Positions 28,220 through 36,643 of a DNA stretch of 62,562 bases are shown here, one piece after another (the stretch's first letter is position 1; the number at the start of each line of letters is the position of its first letter). A model generated the notes under the pieces. That model searched no databases. It was not told the origin of the DNA and saw only the letters and a program-made list of their open reading frames with translations. The stretch is taken from positions 1 through 62,562 of the forward strand of contig DASXSF010000140.1 of NCBI GenBank assembly GCA_036506155.1, written 5' to 3'. Origin of the DNA: DASXRA01 sp036506155 (lineage in GTDB: Bacteria; Actinomycetota; Actinomycetes; Mycobacteriales; Jatrophihabitantaceae). The translations under genes were made by a program, and so were the position numbers.

Positions 28220-30790
28220 GTGAGCGAGTATCGGCCCGAGGACCTCCTGCCACTCGCATTGTCGCGCCCACGCGATGCCGAGCATCAGGCACGTCGGCTG
28301 CTGACAGAGGCGCCGTCGGCTCTGGAGCGCTCATATGCCCATCAGGCACTGGGGATCGTGCTGCGCGACCGGGGCGAGGTCGATGCGGCACTAAGCGAAC
28401 TGCGCAGTGCGCTTCGGGCCGCGAAATCCGCAGGCGGAGAGCAGCGCATCGCAGATGTACTCGCAACCCAGGGCAGCACCCAGGTGGTCGCAGGGCGCAG
28501 TCGCACCGGACTGGCCCGGTTAACACGCGCCCTGGAGCTCTCTCGGGGCGCCACGCGAGCTCGCGCGCAGCTGCGGCGTGCGCACATCCTCATGCTGCTC
28601 GGGCGCGAACGAGAAGCGCTCGGCGACTTGCGGGCGGCGATCTTGACGTTCCGGTCGACGAACGACGTCATTTGGGAGGCACGGTCACTCAACAATCGCT
28701 GTGACGTATATCTGATGCTCGGCTCGGCTGGCCGCGCGGAGCGCGACGCCGTCCGAGCTGAGCAGCTATTTGTCGCCTGCGGCCAGGAACTCGAAGCCGT
28801 CCATGCATGTCAGAACCGAGGGGATATCGCCTACCTGCGTGGGAACCTTCCCGAGGCCCTCCGTCTGCTCGCCCTCGCCGACGAACGCTACCGCAGACTA
28901 GGCGTCCGGTTTCCTGAATTCATCTTCGACAAGTGCCGCGTACTGCTGGCCGCGGGACTGCCATCTGACGCGTTGCAGGTCGCAACCGGGGCACTCGACT
29001 GGCCGAATCTGCAGCCAAGCAGGCGTGCCGACCTGCTGCTGGCTGCGGCCACGGCGGCACTCGCCGCCGGTCAGCCCGAAGGCGGCGAGGGGTTCGCCCG
29101 GCAAGCGTCTCGAACGTTCCAGGCGCAGCAGCGTGCCTGGTGGCTCGTGCGCAGCCGGCTGATGCGGCTGCGCTGCCAGTTCGCGGCCGGACAGGCAAAC
29201 CCCTCGATGCTCAAAGCCGCCACCGAGATCGCCCAGACGCTGCGAGCAGAGCACAGCGACGATGCGACGATCGCATTCCTTCTCGCCGGCGAGATCGCTG
29301 TCCGGCGCGACAACGGCTCGGCGCGCTCGTTGTTCCAGGCAGCCGCTTCGCGACGCTATCGGGGCTCGGCGCTGAGCAGGTCGGTCGGCTGGCTGGCGCA
29401 CGCCCTGGCCTACGACACTGACGGGCGCGACGCCGGTCGAGTGCTCGCGGCGTGCGGGCGTGGGCTGGACGCGCTGGACGAGCACCGCATGACCCTCGGC
29501 AGCACTGAGCTGCGCGCCCTGGCCACCGAGCACGCCCGCGCACTGAGCGACCTCGCGCTGCGTCACGCCGTCCGGGCGAGCGACCGAACCTTGCTCGAAT
29601 GGACCGAACGCACCAGGGCCACGACGTTGCTGGCGCCGTCGGTGCTGGCACCGGGTGACACATCATTGGTCAGTCAGCTCGCCGCGCTGCGGGCGGTGGC
29701 CAGCCGCCTGGATGAGGCACGCGCCGCCGGCCTGCCCACCACATGGCTGGAACGCGAACGCAGCCGCCACGAGGCGGCGATCCGTGCCCAGCAGCACCAT
29801 CGCGGGGCGAGCGCCAAGGATTCGCCGTCCCGTGTCGATGTCGACGATCTCATCGAAGCCGCGGACGACGCTGTTCTGGTGGAGCTGGTCGATCTCGAGG
29901 AAGCGCTGTATGCGATGGTCGTCCACAAGGACACCGTCGAACGTTACGAGATCGGCCCGCTGCGCGACGCGATGGAGATGATCGGGTATGCCCAGTTCCA
30001 GCTGCGGCGCGTCGGGCGTGGCGGGAGGGTCGACCTCGCCGAGGTAGGGATGCGGTTCGAGCGCGCCGTGCTGGGCGATGTCGTCGGCCAGATCACGGAC
30101 GCTCCGGTTGTGATCGTGCCGCCCAGCCGGATGCACGCCAGCCCGTGGGGTATCGCACCGTCGCTGCTCGCTCACCCCTTCACGGTGGCGCCGTCGGCAG
30201 CCATGTGGCTTCGCGCCCGCCGCATCGCGCAGCCCAGCGATCAGCGGATCGTGCTCGTCGCCGGCCCTGGTCTCGGCACCGAAGGCGCAGAGGTGCACGC
30301 CGTCGCGGCTCGCCGGCCTGACGCCTTGCTGCTGGAACGTGACCGTGCTCGAACCGAGCCGGTGATCGCCGCGATCGACGGCGCGTCCCTGGCGCACATC
30401 GCCGCCCACGGCAAACTGCGCGTCGACAACCCGATGTTCTCCGAGCTGCGGCTGCACGACGGCCCGCTCACCGTCTACGACTTCGAGCGCCTGAAGCGTG
30501 CGCCGTATCGTCTTGTCCTGTCGGCATGCGACTCGGGCAGGGTCGCCGCCGTCGGCACCGACGAGTTGCTCGGCCTTGCCACGACCCTGCTCGGCATGGG
30601 AAGCGCCGGCGTGGTCTCCAGCATCACCGTGGTGAACGACGCCGCGACGGTGCCCGTCATGGAGAGCATTCACACGTCTCTGGAGGCCGGCGCCGACCTC
30701 GCTCACGCCATGCTTGCGAGCCGCCAGCACGCGCTCGACAGACCCGTTGAGCTGGCGACCGCCGCCAGCTTCATCGGGCTGGGGACCTGA
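28220..30790 (+). CDS. TPR-CHAT (caspase-like) cysteine protease
   Basis: 856 residues. The first ~550 are helical TPR-type repeats (HQALGIVLRDRGEVDAALSE, then CQNRGDIAYLRGNLPEALRL). The C-terminal CHAT domain (about 560-856) has the His-Cys dyad: H730 in LAHIAAHGKL and C770 in LVLSACDSGR. GTG 28220 is the only reasonable start and has a weak ribosome site, so coupling to the subtilase is likely. CHAT proteases are separase/caspase relatives. In the type III-E CRISPR system a TPR-CHAT protease controls a sigma factor, and here a sigma gene also follows, though no CRISPR is present. Confidence 0.92.
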   Translation: MSEYRPEDLLPLALSRPRDAEHQARRLLTEAPSALERSYAHQALGIVLRDRGEVDAALSELRSALRAAKSAGGEQRIADVLATQGSTQVVAGRSRTGLARLTRALELSRGATRARAQLRRAHILMLLGREREALGDLRAAILTFRSTNDVIWEARSLNNRCDVYLMLGSAGRAERDAVRAEQLFVACGQELEAVHACQNRGDIAYLRGNLPEALRLLALADERYRRLGVRFPEFIFDKCRVLLAAGLPSDALQVATGALDWPNLQPSRRADLLLAAATAALAAGQPEGGEGFARQASRTFQAQQRAWWLVRSRLMRLRCQFAAGQANPSMLKAATEIAQTLRAEHSDDATIAFLLAGEIAVRRDNGSARSLFQAAASRRYRGSALSRSVGWLAHALAYDTDGRDAGRVLAACGRGLDALDEHRMTLGSTELRALATEHARALSDLALRHAVRASDRTLLEWTERTRATTLLAPSVLAPGDTSLVSQLAALRAVASRLDEARAAGLPTTWLERERSRHEAAIRAQQHHRGASAKDSPSRVDVDDLIEAADDAVLVELVDLEEALYAMVVHKDTVERYEIGPLRDAMEMIGYAQFQLRRVGRGGRVDLAEVGMRFERAVLGDVVGQITDAPVVIVPPSRMHASPWGIAPSLLAHPFTVAPSAAMWLRARRIAQPSDQRIVLVAGPGLGTEGAEVHAVAARRPDALLLERDRARTEPVIAAIDGASLAHIAAHGKLRVDNPMFSELRLHDGPLTVYDFERLKRAPYRLVLSACDSGRVAAVGTDELLGLATTLLGMGSAGVVSSITVVNDAATVPVMESIHTSLEAGADLAHAMLASRQHALDRPVELATAASFIGLGT

Positions 30791-30871
30791 GCGGCCGGCG
30801 GCCCGCTGTATCAAGGCGGGGTCTGCGCGCCTCCGACCCGTCAAAAGCGCTTTCACACGAGGAATGAGGCA

Positions 30872-30898
30872 GGAATCGTGCCGGGACAACCCGGCGTA
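30872..30898 (+). promoter_or_regulatory. Possible ECF-type autoregulated promoter
   Basis: GGAAT (30872-30876), an 18-base spacer, then CGTA (30895-30898), about 50 bases before the sigma start. This resembles group-IV sigma promoters (GGAA-type -35 with CGT-type -10). The spacer contains the hairpin CCGGG-acaa-CCCGG. Pattern match only. Confidence 0.4.
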
Positions 30899-30951
30899 GA
30901 CATCTGGGCTTACGATCACCCCGAGTGATCCGTATGCCGAGGGGGCGACCG

Positions 30952-31575
30952 ATGCGCGACGACCCGACCGTCATCGCGCTCGTTGCGCGGGCCACGGAGG
31001 GCGAGCAGACAGCGTGGGACGAGATCGTGGAGCGGTTTGCCCCGCTGGTGTGGTCGATCTGCCGGCGGTTCCGGCTGAGCGAGGCGGACATGTACGACGT
31101 AGGGCAGAACGTGTGGCTGCGGTTGGTCGAGTACCTGCCGTCGCTGCGCGAGCCGGCCGCCCTGCCGGGTTGGCTGGCGACGACGACACGGCGCGAGTGC
31201 CTGCGCGTCCAGCGCAGCGGCTGGCGCAACGAGCGGCAGCTGGCGCAGACCGAGCTCGACCTGCCGGCCGACGAGGAGACCACGCAGGTGGACCAGTGGC
31301 TGATCGCGCACGAACGCGAGTCGGCGCTGCGGCGCGCTTTCGCGCAGCTCGGCGAGCGCTGCCAGCAACTGCTCGCCCTGCTCATGCGCGACCCACCGAT
31401 GCCGTACGCGGCGATCAGCGCCGACCTCGGCATCCCGATCGGCAGCATCGGCCCGTCCCGGGCGCGGTGCCTGGACCAGCTGCGGGGCAGCCCGCACGTA
31501 GCCGCGCTCATCGACGGGCCGGCGATCACCACGGGGAGGGAGGGCGGCCGTGACCGGCGCATGGTGGGACGATGA
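30952..31575 (+). CDS. ECF-type RNA polymerase sigma factor
   Basis: 207 residues. Region 2 covers about residues 5-90 (AWDEIVERFAPLVWSICRRF, DVGQNVWLRLVEYLPSLREP, LPGWLATTTRRECLRV). Region 4 covers about 125-190 (ERCQQLLALLMRDPPMPYAA, then ISADLGIPIGSIGPSRARCL). ATG 30952 follows AGGGGG; the frame opens at 30925 but that has no ribosome site. No zinc-finger anti-sigma gene follows; instead a soluble two-domain protein overlaps by 26 bases. It is downstream of the subtilase and TPR-CHAT genes. Confidence 0.92.
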   Translation: MRDDPTVIALVARATEGEQTAWDEIVERFAPLVWSICRRFRLSEADMYDVGQNVWLRLVEYLPSLREPAALPGWLATTTRRECLRVQRSGWRNERQLAQTELDLPADEETTQVDQWLIAHERESALRRAFAQLGERCQQLLALLMRDPPMPYAAISADLGIPIGSIGPSRARCLDQLRGSPHVAALIDGPAITTGREGGRDRRMVGR

Positions 31576-32011
31576 CGACCAGTTCCTGAGCGCGGTGAAG
31601 ACCGCGCTGGCCACCGCGGACGAGGTGCCGAAGCGCTTCGTCGAAATCGGCAAGGCGTCATTCACGTGGCGCGACATCGACGCCGAGCTCGCGGCGCTGA
31701 CCTACGACTCGGCCAACGACGCGCTCGCCGGCGCGGGCACCCGTGCCGAACCGGCTTCCCTGCGTTGCCTGACGTTCGATGCCAGTCAGCTGACCATCGA
31801 GCTCGAGATCATCGGCGACGCGCTGCACGGTCAGCTCGTGCCGCCGCAGCCCGGCGAGGTCGAGATCCGGCATGCCGATGGGACGTCCGGTGCGGCCCGG
31901 GTCAACGACGTCGGCTACTTCACCGCGACACCGGTGCCCACCGGCACGTTCCGTATCTACTGCCATACAGCGAGCGACATCGTGGTGCAGACCGACTGGA
32001 TCAGCTTGTAG
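31550..32011 (+). CDS. Small soluble protein overlapping the sigma gene (candidate sigma regulator)
   Basis: 153 residues, GTG start with GGGAGGG upstream, overlapping the sigma gene by 26 bases. The N-terminal helical region contains the motif FTWRDIDAELAALTYDSAND. The C-terminal half is beta-rich (LTIELEIIGDALHGQLVPPQ to FRIYCHTASDIVVQTDW), like a small Ig/carboxypeptidase-regulatory fold. No zinc-binding HxxxCxxC motif and no membrane helix, so it is not a ZAS anti-sigma factor. Position suggests it binds the sigma factor or is cut by the upstream proteases. Function not known. Confidence 0.75.
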   Translation: MTGAWWDDDDQFLSAVKTALATADEVPKRFVEIGKASFTWRDIDAELAALTYDSANDALAGAGTRAEPASLRCLTFDASQLTIELEIIGDALHGQLVPPQPGEVEIRHADGTSGAARVNDVGYFTATPVPTGTFRIYCHTASDIVVQTDWISL

Positions 32012-32033
32012 CGCTGAGACACGCACCGGCGGA

Positions 32034-33368
32034 TCAGTTGGGTGGCTCGTAGCCGCCGACGACCTCGGCGAGCAGCTCGGCGAACGTGATCGCGGTGTCG
32101 TCCTCGTGCAGCGGTCCGACGAGCTGTGCGCCGACGGGGAGTCCCGCGGGCGTGCGCCCGACCGGTGCGACCACCGCCGGCAGGCCGGCCAGCGCGGGAT
32201 GCGCCGTCCAGAACGCCAACCGATCGTCACGGTCGTCCTGTGCCAACGCCCCGGCGAACGTCGCCGGGCAGATGAAGACGTCCAGGTCGGCGAAATACCG
32301 CGTCCATGCCGCGCGCGCTGCCATGCGCCGCTGCTCCTGCGCGATCACGTCCACGAACGCCGGCAGGTCGTCTCCGGGCTGGGCGTAGGCGAAGAACAGC
32401 CCGACGTGGAAGCCGAAGGACTCCGCATCCCGTACGGGATCCACGCCCGACGGCCAGCCCTCGACGATGGTGGCACCGGCCGTCGCGACTGCATCGACGG
32501 CTGCGCTGAGGCCGGCTCCGACCTCGCTGGTCACCGGCGCCGCGGGGTGATCCAGCACGACGCCCACGCGGAAGTCTCGCAGCCGGGAACGGCGGGGTGC
32601 GGCGAGCTTCCACGAATAGGCGCTCGCCTGGGGGACTTCCGGGCCGGCCACGACCCGCAATGCGATCCGCAGGTCGGCTGCCGACCGCGCCAGCGGCCCC
32701 ACTGCCGACAGGTACGTCATGTCGCTCGGGCCGGCAACCACGCCGGGCGGCTGCATCCCGGTCAGCGGGACGGTGCCGACGCTGGGCCGCAGGCCGTAGA
32801 CCCCGCAGAAGCTCGCTGGGATGCGCACCGAGCCGACCAGGTCGGTGCCGTGCTCCAGGAACGTCAGCCCCGCGGCGACGGCCGCCGCCGCTCCGCCGGA
32901 GGAGCCGCCCGGCGTGCGCCCGGCCGCCCACGGGTTGCGCGTCACGCCGTAGAGGTCGTTCGCGGTCTGCGCGAAGTCGGCGAGCATGAATGCCACGTTC
33001 GTCTTGCCGGTGACGATCGCCCCGGAGTCCCGCAACCGGTGCACCACGGTCGCGTCCGTCGTGGCGACGAAGTCGCGGAATGCCGGATTGCCCCACGTGG
33101 TGCCAAGCCCCGCGACGTCGAAGCTCTCCTTGATCGTGATGGGGAGGCCGTGCAAGGGCCCCGCAGTGACGCCATGCGCCGTCGCCTCGTCGGCCGCTGC
33201 CGCCTCACGGAGCGCCGCCTCCCGGCGTTGCGCTACGACGGCGTTCAGCGTCGGGTTCACCGCGTCCGTGCGCGCGAACAGCAACTCGGTCAGCTCGCGC
33301 GACGAGATCTCCTTGCGGTGCAGCATGCCGGCCACGTCTGCCACCGGCCGGAACAGCACGTCGGTCAT
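32034..33368 (-). CDS. Amidase-signature-family amidase
   Basis: 444 residues. Ser-cisSer-Lys triad visible: K80 (ITIKES), S156/S157 (GGSSGGAAAA), nucleophile S180 (TDLVGSVRIPASFCGVYG). One deviation is V in place of the usual first G of GGS. Hydrolyses an amide or transfers the acyl group. ATG 33368 overlaps the GNAT stop by 4 bases (ATGA). It is the last gene of a ceramidase-like/GNAT/amidase set, so an N-acyl substrate is plausible but unproven. Confidence 0.92.
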   Translation of the reverse strand: MTDVLFRPVADVAGMLHRKEISSRELTELLFARTDAVNPTLNAVVAQRREAALREAAAADEATAHGVTAGPLHGLPITIKESFDVAGLGTTWGNPAFRDFVATTDATVVHRLRDSGAIVTGKTNVAFMLADFAQTANDLYGVTRNPWAAGRTPGGSSGGAAAAVAAGLTFLEHGTDLVGSVRIPASFCGVYGLRPSVGTVPLTGMQPPGVVAGPSDMTYLSAVGPLARSAADLRIALRVVAGPEVPQASAYSWKLAAPRRSRLRDFRVGVVLDHPAAPVTSEVGAGLSAAVDAVATAGATIVEGWPSGVDPVRDAESFGFHVGLFFAYAQPGDDLPAFVDVIAQEQRRMAARAAWTRYFADLDVFICPATFAGALAQDDRDDRLAFWTAHPALAGLPAVVAPVGRTPAGLPVGAQLVGPLHEDDTAITFAELLAEVVGGYEPPN

Positions 33369-33934
33369 GAACGCCATTCACGAGCGAGGATCGCCATGCT
33401 CACCTCGTCGTACCAGTGACCGTCGTGGAACACCGCCTCGCGCGCCCGGCCTTCCTCGGTGAAGCCCGCCTTGCGATAGGCGGCAATCGCCCGGGTATTG
33501 AACGCGAGGACGTTCAGCTCGATGCGGTGCAGCCCGAGTTCACGAAAGCCGTAGTCGACGACGAGCCGCATGGCATCCGTACCGTAGCCCTGATTGAGGA
33601 ACGGGCGGCCTAGGTAGATGCCGACCATGCGGCGGCGGTCCTTGACGCCACCTCCGAACAGACCGGTGTGGCCGACCAGGCGCTCACCGTCCAGCGCCTC
33701 GATCGAGAACCCGATGTCGGTGCCGTCGTTCTTGCTCCACCCCGCAATCATTTCGCGGGCCGCCGCCTCGGACAGCGGCACGACGATGTTCGACTGTGTG
33801 GATCGAATCGCCGGATCCATCAGCCAGCGGGCGAGCGTCGGCAGGTCGTCCTCCCGGGTACCGCGCAACCGCACCCGGTCGCCAACCAGCAGAGCATCCG
33901 CGTAGCCGAAGGCGGCATCGTGATCGTCCAACAC
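33365..33934 (-). CDS. RimJ-type GNAT acetyltransferase
   Basis: 189 residues. Contains LLVGDRVRLRGTREDDLPTL, the acyl-CoA loop YLGRPFLNQGYGTDAMRLVV, and the end region ELGLHRIELNVLAFNTRAIA. GTG 33934 is chosen since it begins four bases after the upstream stop; the longer frame to 34057 overlaps the ceramidase-like gene. It is coupled to the amidase by ATGA. Substrate unknown; the neighbours suggest it may acylate an amine released by amide hydrolysis. Confidence 0.87.
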   Translation of the reverse strand: MLDDHDAAFGYADALLVGDRVRLRGTREDDLPTLARWLMDPAIRSTQSNIVVPLSEAAAREMIAGWSKNDGTDIGFSIEALDGERLVGHTGLFGGGVKDRRRMVGIYLGRPFLNQGYGTDAMRLVVDYGFRELGLHRIELNVLAFNTRAIAAYRKAGFTEEGRAREAVFHDGHWYDEVSMAILAREWRS

Positions 33935-33938
33935 GCGC

Positions 33939-34589
33939 TTACCGTAGCCGGACCATAGACGGGCGTCGCGCGCCGACTGCGGCCGCCAGCCGCCACAACG
34001 CGGCAGCCGCCAGCAGGTGCCACAGGGGGTGACCCAGGATGAGGCTCTCGGGCCCACACCGCGACCCCCGGCCCGTGAGCCTGCCGAGCACGGCGCCCGC
34101 GGCCGCCGTTCCCAGCGCCAGGAGTACCGAAGCGCGCAGGGCGGGACGGTGCACCGCCCGCAGCAGGTTCAGTCCGATGGCTGCGGCGGCCATCGCCGCC
34201 TGCGCCGCGGTGGACGCCGCCGGTCCAGCGGCCACGACGGGCACCATCGCCGCCGACGGGACCAGCCACCAGCCCTGCGACAGCTCGCGTCCGGCGAGGT
34301 CGGAGGCCGCGTCGGTCGCGACGAACACCAACACGGCAGCCAGCGGCAGATCGTGCACATAGGCCTGCCAGGACGGGTGCGGCCCGTGCTGGACGAACGA
34401 TCCCACGCCGATCCCCGCCGTGAGCAGCGCGAACACGGTCTGCTGCTCCCGAGTCGGCGTGAGGGATCCCCGTGGGCGTCCCGCCAGAATGCCGGCCGCG
34501 GCCACCACGAACGCGACGCTCGTGATGGCGCTGGCCGGCTGCTCGAGCAAGCCCAGCCGGTCCCGGTCGCACAGTGCCGCCCAGTCCAT
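33939..34589 (-). CDS. Ceramidase-like (CREST superfamily) seven-helix membrane hydrolase
   Basis: 216 residues with about seven hydrophobic segments. CREST-type metal motifs: a Ser-x3-His unit in VGSFVQHGPH, Asp in QAYVHDLPL, and a final GHPLWHLLAAAALW. It begins DWAALCDRDRLGLLEQPASA, like bacterial alkaline-ceramidase-type proteins. These are zinc hydrolases of amide-linked lipids. Four bases separate it from the GNAT and amidase genes. Whether the host makes sphingolipids or other N-acyl lipids cannot be seen here. Confidence 0.75.
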   Translation of the reverse strand: MDWAALCDRDRLGLLEQPASAITSVAFVVAAAGILAGRPRGSLTPTREQQTVFALLTAGIGVGSFVQHGPHPSWQAYVHDLPLAAVLVFVATDAASDLAGRELSQGWWLVPSAAMVPVVAAGPAASTAAQAAMAAAAIGLNLLRAVHRPALRASVLLALGTAAAGAVLGRLTGRGSRCGPESLILGHPLWHLLAAAALWRLAAAVGARRPSMVRLR

Positions 34590-34606
34590 TCACCCGAGTA
34601 TGAGCG

Positions 34607-34801
34607 TCAGCGGACGAAGAAGTGCCAGCCCACCCACATCCAGAGCAGGAGCAGCGCCCACCGGCCGGCAGGGTGGTGCATCACCGTCGTCAGGTATGCG
34701 GCAGGCGTCGACCCCGGGCGGCCTCGCGACGTCAGCAGGAGGATCACGGCGGACACCGCCAGCGCGGCGAAGCCGCCGAGGATTGCCGCCTGGCCGATCA
34801 T
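34607..34801 (-). CDS. Small membrane protein, DUF6186-like
   Basis: 64 residues with two hydrophobic segments: GQAAILGGFAALAVSAVILL and WALLLLWMWVGWHFFVR at the C-terminus. ATG 34801 overlaps the stop of the 132-residue membrane protein gene (ATGA). The longer frame to 35200 is out of phase with that gene and false. The two genes appear to form one unit. Function unknown. Confidence 0.75.
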   Translation of the reverse strand: MIGQAAILGGFAALAVSAVILLLTSRGRPGSTPAAYLTTVMHHPAGRWALLLLWMWVGWHFFVR

Positions 34802-35196
34802 CGTTGTCGCCGGGCCAGCCACCAGCCGAGCGCGAGCCATGCCAGGACCGCGATCGAGCGTCCCGGGTGCGTCTCCATGGCGCTGTTGATCAGCGAGCTG
34901 AGCGTCGGATGCGTCGAGCGCGGCGTCATGGACAGTGCCCACAGCTCCCAGCCCGTGACCGCGACGAGCCAAGCCGTCCAGGCCACCAGGTACCTGCCGT
35001 CGTGCGGCTCCGGCGTCGTGGTCCCCCGGTATCGCCACGCCAGGGCGAAGATTGCCACGCCACCGAGCGTGGTCGACACCGCTGCCGGCCAGGTAAACGG
35101 GCGCAACCCACCTGCGATCCACGCGTAGGCGAGCGCAACCGTGATCAGGGCCGTTGCGCGCCACCGCCACCTCGCGCCCTCGATGGGCACCGCCAC
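34798..35196 (-). CDS. Four-helix membrane protein of unknown function
   Basis: 132 residues from GTG 35196. Hydrophobic segments include ALITVALAYAWIAGG, AVSTTLGGVAIFALAW, LVAWTAWLVAVTGWELWAL and SIAVLAWLALGWWLARR. Translationally coupled to the DUF6186-like gene. No enzymatic motif seen and family not recognised. Confidence 0.75.
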   Translation of the reverse strand: MAVPIEGARWRWRATALITVALAYAWIAGGLRPFTWPAAVSTTLGGVAIFALAWRYRGTTTPEPHDGRYLVAWTAWLVAVTGWELWALSMTPRSTHPTLSSLINSAMETHPGRSIAVLAWLALGWWLARRQR

Positions 35197-35224
35197 ACAC
35201 GCCAGTGTGCGCCCGGTTCCTGGA

Positions 35225-35839
35225 TCAGGCTGCGGGCTCCGTGCCGCCGAATGCGGCGGCGACGTGCGGCAACAGTGCGCGCAATGCCTTGCCCCGATGG
35301 CTGATCGCGTCCTTCTCGGCGGGTGGCAGCTCGCCGTTGGTCAGCTGCTTGCCGTCGGCGACGAAGATCGGATCGTAGCCGAAGCCGTTCGTGCCCCGCG
35401 GTTCGCGCACAACCCGCCCGGGCATGCGTCCCTCGGCAACGGTTTCCATGCCGGCCGGCGTGACGAGCGCGGCCACGCAGACGAACGCCGCGCACCGGCG
35501 CTCGTCCGGTACATCGGAGAGCTGATCGAGAACGAGCCGCAGGTTGGCCCCGTCGTCCTTCTCATGCCCGGCCCACCGCGCTGACAGCACGCCGGGCATG
35601 CCGGAAAGCGCGTCGATGGCGATGCCGGAGTCGTCGGCAACGCTCACCAGACCTGAGTGGGATACCGCCTCGCGGGCCTTGAGCAGGGCGTTCTCGGTGA
35701 ACGTGGCCCCCGTCTCGGGCACTTCGTCATAGCGCGGCACATCGTCGAGCCCGATCACCTCGACGTCAAGCAAGGGCGACAGGATGCGGCGCAGCTCTTC
35801 CAGCTTCTTGACATTGCGGGTCGCGAGGAGAAGCTTCAC
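35225..35839 (-). CDS. rdgB: RdgB/HAM1 non-canonical purine NTP pyrophosphatase
   Basis: 204 residues. Removes dITP and XTP from the nucleotide pool. Signatures: LLLATRNVKKLEELRRIL, TFTENALLKAREA, VSVADDSGIAIDALSGMPG, REPRGTNGFGYDPIF and KDAISHRGKAL. GTG 35839 overlaps the rph stop (GTGA); the frame to 35881 is an over-extension. The rph-rdgB order matches M. tuberculosis Rv1340-Rv1341. Confidence 0.95.
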   Translation of the reverse strand: MKLLLATRNVKKLEELRRILSPLLDVEVIGLDDVPRYDEVPETGATFTENALLKAREAVSHSGLVSVADDSGIAIDALSGMPGVLSARWAGHEKDDGANLRLVLDQLSDVPDERRCAAFVCVAALVTPAGMETVAEGRMPGRVVREPRGTNGFGYDPIFVADGKQLTNGELPPAEKDAISHRGKALRALLPHVAAAFGGTEPAA

Positions 35840-36558
35840 GCGCCCAGCGCCTCGGACTGCAGCTTGGCCAACTGCGCGCAACCCGACAGCGCCAAGTCGA
35901 GCATGGCGTCGAGTTCGCGGCGGCGGAACGGCGCACCCTCAGCGGTGCCCTGAACCTCGACGAAGGCGCCGTCGCCCGTGACGACGACGTTCATATCCGT
36001 CTCCGCGCGCACGTCCTCCTCATACATGAGGTCCAGGCGCGGCTCACCGTCGACGACGCCCACCGAGACAGCCGAGATCGAGTTGACGATCGGGTTGGGC
36101 TGCGCCAGCGCATGCTGCGCGGCGAGCCAGCGCACCGCATCGACCAGTGCGACGTATGCCCCGGTGATGGCGGCCGTGCGGGTGCCGCCGTCGGCCTGCA
36201 GCACGTCACAGTCGATCGCGATCGAGTTCTCCCCCAGAGCGGCCAAATCGATCGCAGCGCGCAGTGAGCGGCCGACCAGCCGGGAGATCTCATGTGTGCG
36301 CCCGCCGATGCGCCCCTTCACCGACTCGCGATCATTGCGGGTCAGCGTGGCACGGGGCAGCATCGCGTACTCGGCGGTCACCCAACCCAGCCCGGTGCCC
36401 TTGCGCCAGCGCGGCACCCCGGTGACTACCGAGGCGGCGCACAGCACCTTCGTCTCGCCGAACTCGACCAGCGCCGACCCCTCGGCATACTTCTGCCAGT
36501 CACGGGTGATCGTGACCGGACGAAGTTGATCAGCCGCACGATCGTCAGGACGGGACAT
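35836..36558 (-). CDS. rph: Ribonuclease PH
   Basis: 240 residues. Phosphorolytic 3' exoribonuclease that trims tRNA 3' ends. Conserved stretches: LRPVTITRDWQKYAEGSALV, GWVTAEYAMLPRAT, GRTHEISRLVGRSLRAAIDL, TIDCDVLQADGGTRTAAITG-like core (here SIAIDCDVLQADGGTRTA). ATG 36558. Divergent from an ABC exporter with an 85-bp gap; operon with rdgB. Confidence 0.96.
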   Translation of the reverse strand: MSRPDDRAADQLRPVTITRDWQKYAEGSALVEFGETKVLCAASVVTGVPRWRKGTGLGWVTAEYAMLPRATLTRNDRESVKGRIGGRTHEISRLVGRSLRAAIDLAALGENSIAIDCDVLQADGGTRTAAITGAYVALVDAVRWLAAQHALAQPNPIVNSISAVSVGVVDGEPRLDLMYEEDVRAETDMNVVVTGDGAFVEVQGTAEGAPFRRRELDAMLDLALSGCAQLAKLQSEALGA

Positions 36559-36643
36559 AGCGCCGAGCGTAGCGATCGGGCCTGTCAGCGGCGTGCCAGC
36601 GTGCTGTGCGTGCCCTGCCAGCGCAGCGGCTCAACGTGGCGGC

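Noticed and set aside
30864..30899. 11-codon frame in the CHAT-sigma gap
   Set aside because: Too short and overlaps the promoter-like element; no coupling to neighbours.
26980..32011. Type III-E CRISPR locus
   Set aside because: TPR-CHAT and sigma genes are present, but there is no repeat array, no gRAMP/Cas7-11 and no Csx30/Csx31-like gene.
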